This document shows, piece by piece, positions 1 to 6,941 of a stretch of DNA of 8,449 nt (its first letter is position 1; every line of letters begins with the position of its first letter). Source of the stretch: an uncultured Eubacteriales bacterium (GTDB lineage: Bacteria > Bacillota_A > Clostridia > Saccharofermentanales > Saccharofermentanaceae); NCBI GenBank assembly GCA_900313405.1, contig OMQY01000220.1:1-8449 (forward strand), read 5' to 3'. The notes beneath the pieces are model-generated. The model was not told the DNA's origin and did no database searches. It was given only the letters and a program-made list of their open reading frames with translations. The position numbers and the translations under genes were made by a program.

Positions 1-2367
1 AGATTCGATCTCAGACTTGAGGATCCGGATTTCCTCGTCGGATATCTCGGATTTTTCCGTAAGTTCCACGACCATGGATCCGCACACTTTATCAAGATCT
101 TCCCTGAACTCTTTCACTGCATCCTCGGTAAGACGCTGTCCGGGGATACTGTTGACAAATACCTTACGTGTCCCGCCATGGGAGATATCCTTTTCGAGGA
201 TGATCCGGGAGACATTCATATAGGTAAGCTTCTCCACATCGTAGAGCCTGTTCAGATATGTGGCATAGCGAAGGACCGTGTCAGGCATCATATGCGGAGT
301 GACACCGGGTCTCATAAGAGCTTCATAAGCATATATGCTTCCATCCTTCGCATTTACGATCGGCTGGAAATGATAATCGATCAGGTTGTCATCCAATATA
401 CGGCATACGAGATTTGCCTCTTCCTGCTCTTCGGGAGTAAGTGTCTGATCGAGCCTTATCCTGTGGGCCTCCGTCTTGACCGTGTTCTTCTTGAGGATGG
501 CAACATTGACGAGTGCCTCGAGCGACGTAACATCTTCAGGACTTCCGGTCTCGATCCCCGAGTAGAGTGCTATATCGAAGTCGAGTTCCGACTTCTCGTT
601 ATACTCATGAAGCCTTCTCATGAACTCTTCCTTCAGTTCCAGGATCTCACTCTCTCCTTCACGGGTCGTTATCCTGACTGCGACCATCTCACCGTTACCG
701 ATACAGAAACAAAGACAGTTACGGGTACTGAATACGGAATCGAGGATGCTCGCTACGGCGATGATCGCATTATCGCCGTCACGTCTGCCGTATGTATTGT
801 TTATCTTTGACAGCTCGCAGATATCCACGGCGAGTACACTCACATAACCGCCGTTATTGCGCGTCATGCCGACAAGCGTAGCAGCCTGTTTATAGAAGCC
901 GTGGTAGTTATAAAGACCGGTAAGATTATCCCTCAATGATCCTTCGCCGAGGATACGGTTACCGCGTATAAGTGCCTCTGTCCTTCTGAAGTACTCGAGG
1001 CTTCTGGTCACGCTCTTGAGCCACGAGCGGTACTCTCCCGTTATCCCGTGTCCGGGATCGCTGTAACTTATGACGGCATATCCGTATACGATATCCTCAT
1101 AGTTCATCGGCATGAAGAAGTATGCTTTCGGCTTATCTCTCTGATCGCAGATCTCGGGAAGGAGTTCGTCCGATCTGATCGTCTGATCAAAGCTGATCTT
1201 GTTACGGCTCTCGTCTTCGGATCCGCAGCTTATTATCCTGACCAGGTTATCTTCGAACTTCCCTCTGTTATTCCTGTTGTCACTGAAGTTCTCCCAGTTA
1301 CGGTTGAGACAGATATCAAAGCTGTCAAAACTGCCGATAAGATATGTGTATGAGAATATCGAACTGATAAGCCCGGTCACGGTCGACTGTTCCAGCAGAT
1401 CCTCATCCATATGTGTCAGAACGGAATGGACTGTTCCTTCGGAAAGCTCCGTACTCCAACTGTCACGCCTGTAATATGCGGGCCGCGCACTGTCACATCC
1501 GCATCCGCATGTTCCGCCTATAAAGAGATCAGGATTGGCCCTGAACGGCCTTACGGTACCTCCGCATATCATGTCATAGACAGTATCGGCTGCGTATCTT
1601 CCGAATACATCCGAAGGAATATTAACCGACGTTACAGGAATGGGAGCGTGCCTGCTCTCGTCTATTGAGTCATACCCTACAACGGCTACATCTTCAGGGA
1701 TCCTTACACCACCCCTGATAAGACCGTTAGCCAGTCCCATTGCCATACAGTCATTCGCACACGCGACCGCATCGGGAAGCGGTCTGTCGGAGGACAGGAG
1801 AGTCTCTGCAAGGCTCTCGCCGCTCGTATACCAGAAGTCACCGTAATAGATATTCTTCTCATCGACTTTGAGGCCGTGCTCCGTCATCGCATCCTTATAA
1901 GCCTGAAGACGTATCTGGGAATGAGGATGCCATGATTTGCCTGCGAGGAAGATGATATCCCTGTATCCGTGTTTCTCGATCAGATGAGAGACTATCTTCT
2001 TCTCGGGATTATAGTTGTCGGTGTGAATGGAAGGGAAGTAAGGACTGTCGCTGTCGACGAAAAGGACTTTGCCCTTGTAGTCTTTGTGGATCTTCTCTTC
2101 TATCTCCGAAGCAATGCCCGGCGTCTGGATCGTGTCGGCCATAACTACAACGGCATCGAACCTGTCATAAGGGATAAGCGAGAAAATGGCCGACTCGCCT
2201 TTCTCACGCGCAGGATTATTCTGATACTTGATATACATGGCATAAACACATACATCAAGGTTGTTGCCGAAGGCAGATTCAAGGAAACCGGAGATAAAAC
2301 AACTCTGGTAATACTCTTCAGGCTGACCAAGCAATAATGCTATCCTTTTCCTTCCGTTATCCGCCAA
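1..2367 (-). CDS. LacI-fold ligand sensor with degenerate GGDEF and EAL domains, predicted c-di-GMP phosphodiesterase (partial, C-terminus off the left edge)
   Basis: The minus-strand frame is open for 789 codons to the window edge. Residues about 8-280 form a LacI/RbsB-type binding fold, with the hallmark PDAVACAND (198-206) and a PEDVAVVGYD strand (224-233). There is no helix-turn-helix, signal peptide or membrane segment, so the protein should be cytoplasmic and sense a small ligand, possibly a sugar. A cysteine cluster GTCGCGC lies at 285-291. A region of unknown fold follows (about 300-465), then a GGDEF-type domain (about 478-640) starting DNLTGLYN. It keeps the nucleotide-site residues D515, N523 and D532, but the signature is GNGEM (557-561), so cyclase activity is unlikely. 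An EAL domain begins near 660: QPIV, EALMR (E682), FVNS (N739) and VELTE (E768) match the metal-binding positions of active phosphodiesterases; the later catalytic motifs lie outside the window. Start: TTG at 2367-2365, directly after an in-frame TAG. The next in-frame ATG is residue 44 and would remove the first strand of the fold. Probably translated together with the upstream paralogue. Domain assignment is firm; catalytic activity is inferred. Confidence 0.9.
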   Translation of the reverse strand, partial: MADNGRKRIALLLGQPEEYYQSCFISGFLESAFGNNLDVCVYAMYIKYQNNPAREKGESAIFSLIPYDRFDAVVVMADTIQTPGIASEIEEKIHKDYKGKVLFVDSDSPYFPSIHTDNYNPEKKIVSHLIEKHGYRDIIFLAGKSWHPHSQIRLQAYKDAMTEHGLKVDEKNIYYGDFWYTSGESLAETLLSSDRPLPDAVACANDCMAMGLANGLIRGGVRIPEDVAVVGYDSIDESRHAPIPVTSVNIPSDVFGRYAADTVYDMICGGTVRPFRANPDLFIGGTCGCGCDSARPAYYRRDSWSTELSEGTVHSVLTHMDEDLLEQSTVTGLISSIFSYTYLIGSFDSFDICLNRNWENFSDNRNNRGKFEDNLVRIISCGSEDESRNKISFDQTIRSDELLPEICDQRDKPKAYFFMPMNYEDIVYGYAVISYSDPGHGITGEYRSWLKSVTRSLEYFRRTEALIRGNRILGEGSLRDNLTGLYNYHGFYKQAATLVGMTRNNGGYVSVLAVDICELSKINNTYGRRDGDNAIIAVASILDSVFSTRNCLCFCIGNGEMVAVRITTREGESEILELKEEFMRRLHEYNEKSELDFDIALYSGIETGSPEDVTSLEALVNVAILKKNTVKTEAHRIRLDQTLTPEEQEEANLVCRILDDNLIDYHFQPIVNAKDGSIYAYEALMRPGVTPHMMPDTVLRYATYLNRLYDVEKLTYMNVSRIILEKDISHGGTRKVFVNSIPGQRLTEDAVKEFREDLDKVCGSMVVELTEKSEISDEEIRILKSEIES

Positions 2368-2370
2368 AAC

Positions 2371-4263
2371 CTACTTCCCCCGTTTTGAGATCTTTGCCCT
2401 GTACATCTCTGCATCACTCTTCTCGATACACTCTGCCAGATCCATGCCCTCATGTGCAGTAACACAGCAATAACCGACGGACAGCGAGAGGTCATGATCA
2501 TTCCCGCTTCCGACAAATGTCTCGGATGCCTTGGCGATCAGACGTGCTTTAAGTTCAGCTGCATCACTCTCTTCACCATATGCGATTGCCAGGAACTCAT
2601 CTCCACCCATCCTCGCTCCGATACCGTTATTCGGAACGATAGCCTTGACAGCATCGGCCGCTGCCTTGATCAGACGGTCGCCCGCTTCATGTCCGAAGTT
2701 ATCATTCGTATATTTAAGGTGGTCAAGATCGATACTGATAAATATGAGTTTTGTCTTCTCATAGATCCATGTTGATCTGTGAAGCTCCAGGAACTCTCCG
2801 AGTCCCCTCCTGTTATAAAGAGAGGTCAGATAATCCGTTATGCTGTTTTTCTCATAGATATCTTTGAGCAGCCGGGCTCTCTTGTATATGAAATACCTGC
2901 TGAGCGTTAAGCCGACAGTGAGGTTCCAGTTGTGGAAATATACACCGATCCTCTCCTGATATCCGTTAAACCTGACAGCCGTAAACCCGAGCGCATTATC
3001 GCGATCATAGAGCATCGTAATGTAATAGTTTACGGGCTCATTGCCACACAGCCCGTCCGGAAGGAGTTTGGTCCTGTCATAAAGCGTCCTTCCTTCGACC
3101 GGTCTTCTCTCGCCGTCCTTCCAGTTAAGCAGCAGTTCCGCCGAATCAGGGAGGTCATCCGTAAAACTCGGCAGACCGAATTCGTCATATCCGCTGAGCA
3201 GACACAGATAGAACTCGCTGACATCACCGTTTATACCGATGTTGTCAGAGATGATATCAAGCAGACTGTCGAGAGGCCCGAAGCTTGCCAGATCGATCCT
3301 GAAGTAGTTCTGCTTGGTATGGTTTTCCAGCAGTTCTTCATTGATGCGGAAATAGTATTCGATATTCTGCATCTCCTCGTCACCGGAGGGCTTGCCGCAC
3401 CCGCAGCTCTCTCTGAAGAGGAGTCTGGCAGGTACAGTGACAGTCCTCTCCCTGTCGATGCCGTTATTGATGTCCGAGATAAGTCTTACCGATTCACGTG
3501 CCATTCCGTCAACATCTATCCCGATGGTGCTCAGAGTCGGTTGAATGATATATGCGATAGACTCATCGTCAACACCTGTTACCCTTATGTCATCAGGAAC
3601 CTTGATGCCCATCTTCCTCGCAGCATCGCATATCGATCTTGCCATAAAATCATTGGCACATACGATCGCATCCGGCTTACGATCCGGATCAGACATAAAG
3701 AACCGCAGTGCTTCATCGCCCATATATTTCCACAGATCGCCCCTGAACATGGAATTCGGATAAATGGTAAGGCCGTGATCTGCCATGAACCTGCGGTATG
3801 CTTCTTCTCTCATGGTGCTGTCATAGTGGCCTTCGTATCCCATCATAAAAGAGATGTCACGACACGAATGATACCGGTACAGGTGCTCGAGTATGTCTCT
3901 CATGGAATCATTGGCTCCGGACTCTACACAATAGAACCCGTCTGCTCTTTCTCTGAAGGATACGACAGGGCATGTAGCTCTCGTCCTGATCATCTCATAG
4001 ATCTTCTCTCTGAAACGTCCCTTATCGTATGTATCAAGAGCTACGATTATCCCGTCCAGGTCTTCTACGGGAGCGATATCGATTATCTTCTCGCCGTAGA
4101 TCTCGTACTTATTCTCTTCTTCCCTGATCTCGTAACTTGTGAAAAAAAGTATGTTATATCCGGCAGTGTAAGCATACCTTATCAGGGACGAACACATATC
4201 CCCTTGGTATTCCTTCTCGGCTCTGTTGACAAATACGCCGATCGTCTTCCTGCCGTTGAACAT
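2371..4263 (-). CDS. LacI-fold ligand sensor fused to an intact GGDEF domain, predicted diguanylate cyclase
   Basis: A 630-residue protein predicted to make cyclic di-GMP from two GTP under control of a bound ligand. Residues about 6-280 are a LacI/RbsB-type binding fold (PDAIVCAND at 197-205, PDDIRVTGVDD at 223-233, then QPTLSTIGID) with no DNA-binding helix-turn-helix and no signal peptide or membrane segment, so a cytoplasmic sensor. CGCG at 287-290 closes this domain, followed by a region of unknown fold (about 300-465) and a short helical linker. The GGDEF domain (about 475-630) opens with DYLTSLYNRRG, carries D512, N520 and D529 for metal and guanine binding, and has a full RMGGDEF (551-557). 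The RxxD inhibitory site expected just upstream is absent (PNNG instead), so product feedback by that route is unlikely. Start: ATG preceded by a strong GGAGGGGG (4266-4273). The N-terminus NGRKTIGVFVN resembles NGRKRIALLLG of the downstream protein, which marks the two as paralogues in one operon. The ligand is unknown. Confidence 0.93.
   Translation of the reverse strand: MFNGRKTIGVFVNRAEKEYQGDMCSSLIRYAYTAGYNILFFTSYEIREEENKYEIYGEKIIDIAPVEDLDGIIVALDTYDKGRFREKIYEMIRTRATCPVVSFRERADGFYCVESGANDSMRDILEHLYRYHSCRDISFMMGYEGHYDSTMREEAYRRFMADHGLTIYPNSMFRGDLWKYMGDEALRFFMSDPDRKPDAIVCANDFMARSICDAARKMGIKVPDDIRVTGVDDESIAYIIQPTLSTIGIDVDGMARESVRLISDINNGIDRERTVTVPARLLFRESCGCGKPSGDEEMQNIEYYFRINEELLENHTKQNYFRIDLASFGPLDSLLDIISDNIGINGDVSEFYLCLLSGYDEFGLPSFTDDLPDSAELLLNWKDGERRPVEGRTLYDRTKLLPDGLCGNEPVNYYITMLYDRDNALGFTAVRFNGYQERIGVYFHNWNLTVGLTLSRYFIYKRARLLKDIYEKNSITDYLTSLYNRRGLGEFLELHRSTWIYEKTKLIFISIDLDHLKYTNDNFGHEAGDRLIKAAADAVKAIVPNNGIGARMGGDEFLAIAYGEESDAAELKARLIAKASETFVGSGNDHDLSLSVGYCCVTAHEGMDLAECIEKSDAEMYRAKISKRGK
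2374..2381 (-). promoter_or_regulatory. Ribosome binding site for the TTG start at 2367
   Basis: Read on the minus strand this is GGGGGAAG, lying inside the last codons of the upstream sensor gene and followed by its TAG stop, a GTT triplet and then TTG. The G-run ends 9 nt before TTG, within normal range though not a perfect Shine-Dalgarno sequence. It supports TTG as the start and suggests translational coupling, with ribosomes ending the upstream gene and re-initiating 3 nt beyond its stop codon. Confidence 0.5.
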
Positions 4264-4295
4264 AACCCCCTCCGTCGATGCGGTAATCCTTCTCT

Positions 4296-4324
4296 ATTAT
4301 ATTTCATGCGCGCGTGTTTTTAAA
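4296..4324 (-). promoter_or_regulatory. Probable sigma-A type promoter of the two-gene sensor operon
   Basis: On the minus strand a perfect TATAAT (4296-4301) is preceded by a 17-nt spacer and TTTAAA (4319-4324), four of six matches to the -35 consensus. It lies about 33 bp upstream of the ATG at 4263. The spacer contains an unusual alternating GC run, CATGCGCGCGTG on the plus strand (4305-4316), which is nearly palindromic around GCGCGC and could be an operator; that part is speculative. Confidence 0.6.
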
Positions 4325-4372
4325 CGAGTAAAGTCACGCATCTTTATTATGACTATTCAGAAACGCTCAATA

Positions 4373-4381
4373 TGATATAAT
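4373..4381 (+). promoter_or_regulatory. Extended -10 promoter of the ACT-domain gene
   Basis: TGATATAAT is an ideal extended -10 element (TGn plus TATAAT). No convincing -35 hexamer sits 16-18 nt upstream, as is common for extended -10 promoters. The start codon is about 40 nt downstream and is preceded by the ribosome binding site GGAAAGGGA (4408-4416). It diverges from the sensor-operon promoter, with the two -10 elements about 75 bp apart. Confidence 0.6.
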
Positions 4382-4421
4382 GCATTGATCTTATTGCATA
4401 AAGCAACGGAAAGGGAATCAA

Positions 4422-4826
4422 ATGCTGACTCAAGTATCTATTTTCGCTGAGAATAAAAAAGGCGCCATGAACAGGATAACATCACTCATAAGCGATGCCG
4501 GGATCAATGTATCGGCACTGGTCACTAATGACAGTGCGGAATTCGGTATCGTAAGACTTATAGCAGAGGACCCGGAAAAGACCCTTAAGCTCCTCACGGA
4601 CGAAGGTTATATGTGCCGCCTGGACCCCGTGATCGCAGTAAATATCGGAGATGAACCCGGAAGTCTTAACAGACTTCTGTCCGACATAACTTCGAGCAAC
4701 ATCAATATCGACTATCTCTATCTGTCCTACAATCGAGAGCTCGGTAATCCCATCGCGGTATTCCACGCTCATGACTTCGACGAGATGGAGGACTTCCTGA
4801 CAGCCCGGGGATTCGTCGTTATCTGA
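4422..4826 (+). CDS. Small protein of two tandem ACT domains, probable amino-acid-binding regulator
   Basis: The 134 residues are fully accounted for by two ACT domains. The first (about 1-66) has the typical opening VSIFAENKKGAM and GINVSAL. The second (about 70-134) opens VNIGDEPGSLNRLL and continues with NINIDYLYLS. ACT domains bind small ligands, usually amino acids, at dimer interfaces near the glycine-containing loop after the first strand; N11 with G14, and D77 with G80, occupy those loops here. No catalytic domain is attached, so a stand-alone sensor or regulatory subunit is the likely role. Stand-alone double-ACT proteins are widespread in Clostridia, some beside phenylacetate-CoA ligase-like genes, but no such neighbour is present. 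The gene is monocistronic: promoter and ribosome binding site lie just upstream, and its TGA directly meets the stop codon of the convergent gene. The ligand and the controlled partner cannot be read from the sequence. Confidence 0.88.
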   Translation: MLTQVSIFAENKKGAMNRITSLISDAGINVSALVTNDSAEFGIVRLIAEDPEKTLKLLTDEGYMCRLDPVIAVNIGDEPGSLNRLLSDITSSNINIDYLYLSYNRELGNPIAVFHAHDFDEMEDFLTARGFVVI

Positions 4827-4829
4827 TCA
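4824..4829. other. Abutting convergent stop codons forming the palindrome TGATCA
   Basis: The plus-strand ACT gene ends with TGA at 4824-4826 and the minus-strand membrane gene ends with TGA at 4829-4827. No base separates them. There is no hairpin plus T-tract here, so each transcript must run into the other gene before ending, giving overlapping antisense 3' ends. Confidence 0.85.
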
Positions 4830-6785
4830 GCCGATAAAGTAGTAACACCATGTATAGAGGATCAGTGTGCCGAAGAAGATGAATAATCTTACGGTAACGA
4901 GATCCCTGTCAAGAGTATGATCCGTTACGGCAACATAACCCTTCCCGGAACCGGAACGCGCTCTGATATCCATGGCAAAGTACACTATGAAGAACAGTAT
5001 CAGCGCTGCAAGAAGCGAACAGAATGTCGGAAGTATGAGTGGACTTATGCCCTCGAGGACAACCTTGACCGACGGACCGGCATACTCGTAATCAGATACT
5101 GAGAGAGAACCGTAATCGAGCAGATAAACAGTATCCTCCTTGAAGAAGATGATCCCCATCAACAGAGTCTCCATGGCAATATCAGCTATCAGGAGCCTGT
5201 TGTCATTCTTAACGAACGGGAACAGGAAAGCCAGCGACAGGACGAGCGGTATGAGCCACTGGATATGCCAGGATACTAATACGATAAACACACCGTAAGA
5301 TGCGAACATCACGAGCATAGATCTGTAGAGAAGTTCCTTCTTGTCTGACGGATCCGTATTGCTCATATAACAGATCAGACAGATTATCGCATATAGCAGT
5401 ACAAACACCGAGATCCTTCCGCCGAGGCTCACCTCGAAGAGACGATCGGCAAATGAGAATGATTCATTGACCATCTCGGTTATCACGGAATATCCCAGTC
5501 CTCTCTCGAAGACGAGCGTTGAGACCAACGTAGCCGATACACAGATCGCCGTGTTGATAACAATGTCCTTAAGCTTTTTGTTGACCAGGAGGATCATGGG
5601 AATAAAGACCATAAGCGGGATAAGCTTAAAGACAACGACTATAGACATGATAAGCGAGAATATCTTATATCGTCCCCTGAAGTAATACGGCAGCGCCAGG
5701 AGCATCAGGATGACATAGAAGATATCGATCTGTCCGAAGGCTACTGTTACGTATATCAGGATCGTAGAGAACGCGAACATCTTACGCACGCTCTTGCCGT
5801 ACTCTTCGGGCATATCACATTCCTTAACAGTCCGGTCGAGCAGCTTCACCGACAGGACAGTCGCCACTGCCACGATCGCATCCAGATAGAGTACTATCGA
5901 ATTGGCAAGCGTCCCACGTCCGAGATCGCCGTCAGCGACAAAGCTGAACGGGATAAGAAGGATCGATACCGGCAGGTAAACAAATACACTGTAGAAATAA
6001 CAGACATATATCCTCTCCGTACCGAGCGTGATCTCCCTGTCGTATACATAATCGTAGAAATCGACGATATGCCCGCTCTTAACGGCATCTATGAACCTGA
6101 GTCCTCCCTTGGCGATCATGAACAGATCAAAAGGCTGATTCAGGAGTATCACTGCCATGACTATGGCCGCATAGAACAGGGTCTTATCGGTAAGGTCGCG
6201 CTTCCTGTCAGTCCCCTGCCCCATATTGGCAACATATATCATCAGGAGTGCCGCTATAACGATATAAAGGAACGTAAAGGATGCTTTGGAATCCACACCT
6301 GTATGAAGGCCCTCGACAGATATGAACATGCGATCATCAGAGTTGAATCCGAGGAAGATATCCTTCTCCGAATTACCGGTGGAATCGAGCCTCAGAGTGA
6401 GAGTATATCTCTCCCCTTCACACACTTTTTTACCCGACAGATCGATCGAATCTTCATAGACGCTGTTGACATCCTGTCTGGCGGTGATATTCCCCTCATC
6501 ATCAGTCAGGATAAGCTCGGCTTCGATCCGGAAGACCTTCTCATTCTCTCCGACATTCTTAAGGTCGACTCCGACCTTAGTTAATCTGTCATAAGGCATC
6601 GCGAAGCTGAAACTGTATTCTTCACCCGCTTCTATTCTTTTATAATCATCGAAAGTATTATCGATACCCGTTGCCCATATAGACATACCGGGCACTATCG
6701 TAACCAGTGCCAGATAGAGAACAGCAAGCAGGACTGCCGCTATTGCAAGGCGCTTATATCTGAGTTTATCTTCAAGTCCCTTCAT
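4827..6785 (-). CDS. Multipass membrane protein, probable GT-C type (GT87/mannosyltransferase-like) glycosyltransferase
   Basis: A 652-residue protein with about 13 hydrophobic segments. An N-terminal membrane helix (about 12-35) is followed by a soluble stretch of about 130 residues (38-168) rich in alternating polar/hydrophobic strands, probably a beta-sandwich outside the cell. The remaining membrane helices run from about 170 to 650. The segment FGQIDIFYVILMLLALPYYF (350-369), then FKLIPLMVFIPMILL (386-400) and SWHIQWLIPLVLSLAF (505-520), resembles GT-C enzymes such as the GT87 family, which transfer sugars from polyprenyl-phosphate donors on the outer face of the membrane. The family match is by overall pattern rather than a diagnostic catalytic motif, so the acceptor and donor are unknown; polysaccharide, lipid or protein glycosylation are all possible. 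Start: ATG with GGAGGG (6789-6794) just upstream. The gene appears to be monocistronic, convergent with the ACT gene and divergent from the BMP-family gene. Confidence 0.8.
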   Translation of the reverse strand: MKGLEDKLRYKRLAIAAVLLAVLYLALVTIVPGMSIWATGIDNTFDDYKRIEAGEEYSFSFAMPYDRLTKVGVDLKNVGENEKVFRIEAELILTDDEGNITARQDVNSVYEDSIDLSGKKVCEGERYTLTLRLDSTGNSEKDIFLGFNSDDRMFISVEGLHTGVDSKASFTFLYIVIAALLMIYVANMGQGTDRKRDLTDKTLFYAAIVMAVILLNQPFDLFMIAKGGLRFIDAVKSGHIVDFYDYVYDREITLGTERIYVCYFYSVFVYLPVSILLIPFSFVADGDLGRGTLANSIVLYLDAIVAVATVLSVKLLDRTVKECDMPEEYGKSVRKMFAFSTILIYVTVAFGQIDIFYVILMLLALPYYFRGRYKIFSLIMSIVVVFKLIPLMVFIPMILLVNKKLKDIVINTAICVSATLVSTLVFERGLGYSVITEMVNESFSFADRLFEVSLGGRISVFVLLYAIICLICYMSNTDPSDKKELLYRSMLVMFASYGVFIVLVSWHIQWLIPLVLSLAFLFPFVKNDNRLLIADIAMETLLMGIIFFKEDTVYLLDYGSLSVSDYEYAGPSVKVVLEGISPLILPTFCSLLAALILFFIVYFAMDIRARSGSGKGYVAVTDHTLDRDLVTVRLFIFFGTLILYTWCYYFIG

Positions 6786-6800
6786 GTTCCCTCCACATTA

Positions 6801-6822
6801 CGTATGATCATTATATCATACG
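6801..6822. repeat. Perfect 8-bp inverted repeat over the -10 region, candidate operator
   Basis: CGTATGAT (6801-6808), six bases, then ATCATACG (6815-6822) are exact reverse complements. The repeat covers most of the extended -10 element and the expected transcription start of the membrane-protein gene, where a bound dimeric repressor would block initiation. The same symmetry could instead form a weak AT-rich hairpin at the 5' end of the transcript. No matching full palindrome was seen elsewhere in the window. Confidence 0.5.
6810..6818 (-). promoter_or_regulatory. Extended -10 promoter of the membrane-protein gene
   Basis: On the minus strand this is TGATATAAT, identical to the extended -10 of the ACT gene; the match extends to the 12-mer TATGATATAATG (6809-6820 here, 4371-4382 there). 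A -35 hexamer at standard spacing is not recognisable (AAGCCT at 17 nt). The start codon is about 25 nt downstream. Confidence 0.55.
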
Positions 6823-6864
6823 CGACACAAGCAGGCTTTCGATCCTTTGGTCATTATCACATAC

Positions 6865-6892
6865 TTACAGTTAATGCCGTTAATGATAGAAT
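6865..6892 (+). promoter_or_regulatory. Probable promoter of the BMP-family gene
   Basis: TTACAG (6865-6870) and TAGAAT (6887-6892) are separated by 16 nt and each match the sigma-A consensus at four or five of six positions. The spacer carries a direct repeat of TTAATG (6871-6876 and 6880-6885), nine bases apart. The start codon lies about 50 nt downstream, preceded by the ribosome binding site AAAGGG (6928-6933). Confidence 0.45.
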
Positions 6893-6941
6893 AAGCATGT
6901 AGCAAAAGGACTGACCGAATATCAGATAAAGGGTATTGATT

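Noticed and set aside
178..810. A 210-codon plus-strand open frame near the left edge
   Set aside because: It lies antisense to the GGDEF and EAL domains of the minus-strand sensor, whose motifs are clear, and has no recognisable domain of its own. The smaller plus-strand frames at 1048-1353, 1411-1668 and 1969-2337 are rejected for the same reason.
2932..4323. A 463-codon plus-strand open frame opposite the GGDEF sensor gene
   Set aside because: The minus-strand frame encodes a complete, recognisable binding fold plus GGDEF domain with a strong ribosome binding site and promoter. The plus-strand frame shows no family motif, no ribosome binding site and runs across that promoter; it is a by-product of codon bias.
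4824..4870. Possible intrinsic terminator between the convergent genes
   Set aside because: No stable GC-rich hairpin followed by a T-tract was found on either strand around the abutting stop codons.
6069..6584. A 171-codon plus-strand open frame inside the membrane-protein gene
   Set aside because: Antisense to a well-supported membrane protein, with no ribosome binding site and no family resemblance.
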